NCBI GenBank assembly: GCA_027618625.1
Contig: JAQCER010000109.1
Span: 1 to 8,000, forward strand
Source of the DNA: Verrucomicrobiota bacterium
Lineage (GTDB): Bacteria > Verrucomicrobiota > Verrucomicrobiia > Verrucomicrobiales > DEV007
DNA: 8,000 nt
Reading direction: 5' to 3'
A program made the translations under genes and the position numbers. The notes below the pieces were generated by a model that had not been told where the DNA came from, searched no databases, and saw only the letters and a program-made list of their open reading frames with translations. Positions 5,847 to 8,000 of the stretch are shown here, piece after piece. Every line of letters starts with the position of its first letter. Within the stretch, counting starts at the first letter, position 1.

Positions 5847-6944
5847 TCAACGATCGACGCGGGCGCTGCCGCCGCCTATGAGTTTCTCTACTTCGGACAG
5901 CGTCGCCATGGTGGTGTCGCCGGGTGTTGTCATGGCGAGGGCACCGTGGGCAGCGCCGTAGTTGACTGCTTTGTCTGGGCAATTAGCAGTCATGAATCCA
6001 TAGATGAGACCTGAAGCGAAACTGTCACCGCCGCCGACACGATCGAGAATCTCAAGATCAGGGCGGTGGATGGCTTCGTAGAACTCGCCGTCGTGCCAGC
6101 AGATGGCTCCCCAGTCGTTCAGCGTGGCGCTGTGCACTTCGCGCAGGGTGGTCGCGGTCGCTTTGAAATTTGGAAAATCGCTGGTAGCGCGGACGATCAT
6201 TTTCTTGAAGTTCTCAACCTCGATTCCTTTGACATTGTCATCGACGCCTTCCACTTCAAAGCCGAGACAAGCGGTGAAGTCTTCCTCGTTGCCGATCATC
6301 ACATCGACGTGCTTGGCGATGTGCCGATTGACTTCCTGCGCCTTGGCGATGCCGCCGATCGACTTCCAGAGCGACGGGCGGTAGTTGAGATCGTAGGAGA
6401 CGATGGTGCCGTGCTTGTGGGCGCTCTCCACGGCCTCGATCACAACGTCCGGAGTCGTCCCGGAAAGCGCGGCGAAAATGCCGCCGGTATGAAACCAGCG
6501 CACTCCTTGATTCCCAAACAAGTCATCCCAGTCGACATCGCCAGGCTTCATCTGGGACGCAGCGGTATGACCTCTGTCGGGAACGCCTACTGCTCCACGC
6601 ACGCCGAAGCCGCGCTCGGTAAAGTTTAAACCAACCCGCACATCGCGACCGATGCCATCGTAGGGCGTCCACTGAATCAACGACGTATCGACACCGCCCT
6701 GCATGATAAAATCTTCTACAAGGCGGCCGACATGATTCTCCGGGAAAGCAGTCACGACCGCCGTGCGCATCCCGAAGCACTTGCGCAACCCCCTGGCGAC
6801 ATTGTATTCGCCACCGCCTTCCCAAACCGTAAACTGCCGTGCAGTGCGGACTCTTCCCTCACCGGGATCAAGGCGCAGCATGACTTCCCCGAGGGAAACG
6901 AGATCGTATTTGCAGGATTCGGCGGAGCGGATGTTGAGCGACAT
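5847..6944 (-). CDS. PfkB-family sugar-acid kinase, probably 2-keto-3-deoxygluconate kinase
   Basis: This 365-residue ribokinase-fold enzyme would phosphorylate a sugar or keto-sugar acid in the cytoplasm, most likely 2-keto-3-deoxy-gluconate to its 6-phosphate. Family landmarks are in order: LVSLGEVMLRLDP at the start (16-27), the GGG-EYNVARGL sugar-binding motif (43-53), SYDLNYRPSLWK (183-194), GNEEDF (218-223) and the C-terminal PfkB signature DRVGGGDSFASG (301-312), whose Asp307 is the catalytic base. The anion-hole motif is GGGD rather than the commoner GAGD, which still leaves the Gly-Asp pair intact. At 365 residues it is longer than the roughly 310-340 of many KDG kinases. The extra length includes the TTLREVHSATLNDWGA segment (265-280) seen in a long-form branch. 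The start is 23 bp from the upstream dehydrogenase stop, so the two are probably co-transcribed. Other PfkB substrates remain possible. Confidence 0.85.
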   Translation of the reverse strand: MSLNIRSAESCKYDLVSLGEVMLRLDPGEGRVRTARQFTVWEGGGEYNVARGLRKCFGMRTAVVTAFPENHVGRLVEDFIMQGGVDTSLIQWTPYDGIGRDVRVGLNFTERGFGVRGAVGVPDRGHTAASQMKPGDVDWDDLFGNQGVRWFHTGGIFAALSGTTPDVVIEAVESAHKHGTIVSYDLNYRPSLWKSIGGIAKAQEVNRHIAKHVDVMIGNEEDFTACLGFEVEGVDDNVKGIEVENFKKMIVRATSDFPNFKATATTLREVHSATLNDWGAICWHDGEFYEAIHRPDLEILDRVGGGDSFASGLIYGFMTANCPDKAVNYGAAHGALAMTTPGDTTMATLSEVEKLIGGGSARVDR

Positions 6945-6967
6945 GAATTCTTCGTGGGGATGTTAGT

Positions 6968-8000
6968 TTAAGCTTGGGCGAGGGATGCTAGATCCCATTC
7001 CGGTAATGAACATTCGGTCGCGAGCTCATTGAAGCCTTCAATTTCAGCACGACTGAAAAGGAGCCCGCCGACTTTTGCGGTCCTGGCGGCAGCGTTCGCT
7101 TCCAGTTGTCCGGGCAACATGCAACTTTCGTTGCCATGACCTAAAACATCGTCGATCACCGCTTTCACGTTGGCAGCCTGATCACGGCTGGCTGCGAATG
7201 CGCCACCGCTGACGGCATCCGGGTGGACGACCTGAAAATAGAAACAACACGTGCGCTTCTCACCATCTGGAACAGGTCGGCTGCGCAGTGTCGGCAGTGA
7301 ACCACCAATCAAACCCGCGACGATTTCATTGATCAGCGACAGACCGTAGCCCTTGTGCGCGCCAAACGGCAGCAGGGCGACTGCGGCATTGGGGTCAGTC
7401 GTTGGGTTTCCATCGGCATCGACGGCCGCGTTTGGGGGCAGCGGTGCGCCCTCCCTGCGGAACTGTTGCACGCGGCCCATGGCTACTACGGACGTAGCCC
7501 AATCGATCACCACCGGGTAGCCAACGGCATCGGTGGTGGGAAATCCCCAGCTGTGCGGATTGGTTCCTAACGTCGGAAATTTCCCCATGAACGGCACCAC
7601 CTCTGCCAGCGCTGCGGTGCAATTGGTGTAGGCGATGTATCCCCGCTTCGCGGCGTCCATCACGTAACCGCCACCCCACAGGTAGTGAAAAGCGTTGTCC
7701 ACGCTCACCTGCCCGATGCCGTAGCGATCCGCGAGCGCGATGGCTTCTTCCATGGCCTGAAACGCAACCGATTGCCCGAGCTTGCGGTTGGCATTCCAGA
7801 CCTGCGATGCCTCGAAGCGCGATTCCTTTTTCTCGATAGCCGCCCCTGGCACGCAGCCCCCAGCCATGCTGCCCAGGTGCGAGTCCAGATGCAGGGCTTT
7901 CAGCGCATTGTGTGTGCGGATGCCGTGAGTCGACGCCATCTCACAGAACCTGGCGGCATCTTCCGATTCAGCTTCAGAGAATCCGCGTTTGAGATAGGCG
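6968..8000 (-). CDS. Ldh-family NAD(P)-dependent oxidoreductase (malate/L-lactate dehydrogenase type), 5' end outside window
   Basis: The minus-strand frame stays open from the TAA at 6968-6970 to the right edge, giving 343 residues without a start. An internal ATG at 7937-7939 could be mistaken for the start, but the 20 upstream codons (including YLKRGFSEAESEDAARFCE) match the helix that precedes the family's D-S-H-G motif, so the gene begins beyond 8000. Members of PF02615 reduce or oxidise 2-keto/2-hydroxy acids with NAD(P): malate, lactate, sulfolactate, ureidoglycolate, 2,3-diketo-L-gulonate. Numbered from that internal Met, STHG (His5) replaces SHG. NAFHYLWGGGYVMDAA holds the second conserved His, followed by TLGTNPHSWGFPT and the cofactor segment GAHKGYGLSLINEIVAGLIGG. 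Substrate cannot be set from sequence. The kinase 23 bp downstream points to a sugar-derived keto acid. Confidence 0.9.
   Translation of the reverse strand, partial: AYLKRGFSEAESEDAARFCEMASTHGIRTHNALKALHLDSHLGSMAGGCVPGAAIEKKESRFEASQVWNANRKLGQSVAFQAMEEAIALADRYGIGQVSVDNAFHYLWGGGYVMDAAKRGYIAYTNCTAALAEVVPFMGKFPTLGTNPHSWGFPTTDAVGYPVVIDWATSVVAMGRVQQFRREGAPLPPNAAVDADGNPTTDPNAAVALLPFGAHKGYGLSLINEIVAGLIGGSLPTLRSRPVPDGEKRTCCFYFQVVHPDAVSGGAFAASRDQAANVKAVIDDVLGHGNESCMLPGQLEANAAARTAKVGGLLFSRAEIEGFNELATECSLPEWDLASLAQA

Noticed and set aside
6066..6629. A 187-codon plus-strand open frame opposite the kinase gene
   Set aside because: It is antisense to a well-supported PfkB kinase, and its Val/Asp/Gly-rich translation mirrors the codons of the true gene.
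6968..7939. Start of the Ldh-family gene at the ATG at 7937-7939
   Set aside because: The frame stays open to the window edge, and the upstream codons encode the family's expected helix before the catalytic-His motif, so the true start is outside the window.

Overview
The window reads as ordinary chromosomal DNA of a free-living Gram-negative bacterium, most likely of the Planctomycetes-Verrucomicrobia group. The grounds are a formylglycine-type sulfatase with a signal peptide, a short Tat-exported protein of a type I associate with planctomycetes, a stand-alone Uma2-type nuclease, a long-form PfkB sugar-acid kinase, fairly GC-rich codons, and weak or absent Shine-Dalgarno sequences before most genes. 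The phylum is inferred from gene content, not from a marker gene.

Layout. Positions 1-567 (minus strand, running off the left edge) encode the N-terminal 189 residues of a Tat-signal protein of unknown function. A 149-bp divergent intergenic region (568-716) follows. It holds a small inverted repeat over the Tat gene's start codon, a 10-bp tandem repeat (641-677) and an AT-rich stretch with three GCAT motifs. The plus-strand operon 717-3377 is a complete high-affinity zinc (or zinc/manganese) ABC importer: a lipoprotein binding protein with a His-rich loop, an ATPase with a His-rich tail, and a permease. From 3407 to the right edge every gene is on the minus strand. In transcription order these are an Ldh-family NAD(P)-dependent oxidoreductase (5' end outside the window), a PfkB kinase resembling 2-keto-3-deoxygluconate kinase, a Uma2-family PD-(D/E)XK protein, and an exported sulfatase. 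The sulfatase converges on the permease with only 29 bp between stop codons.

How the genes may work together. The importer is a self-contained metal-uptake unit. The oxidoreductase and kinase are 23 bp apart and fit a sugar-acid (keto-deoxy-uronate or aldonate) catabolic step followed by phosphorylation. An exported sulfatase on the same strand would suit use of sulfated, uronate-rich polysaccharide, but the sulfatase is separated from the pair by the Uma2 gene and two gaps of 80-86 bp, so a shared pathway is only an inference. I found no rRNA, tRNA, CRISPR array, insertion sequence, phage gene or defence island. No clearly new system is evident. The points most worth following up are the zinc-operon promoter repeat, the His-rich tail of the ATPase, the uncharacterised Tat protein, and an apparent active-site substitution in the sulfatase.
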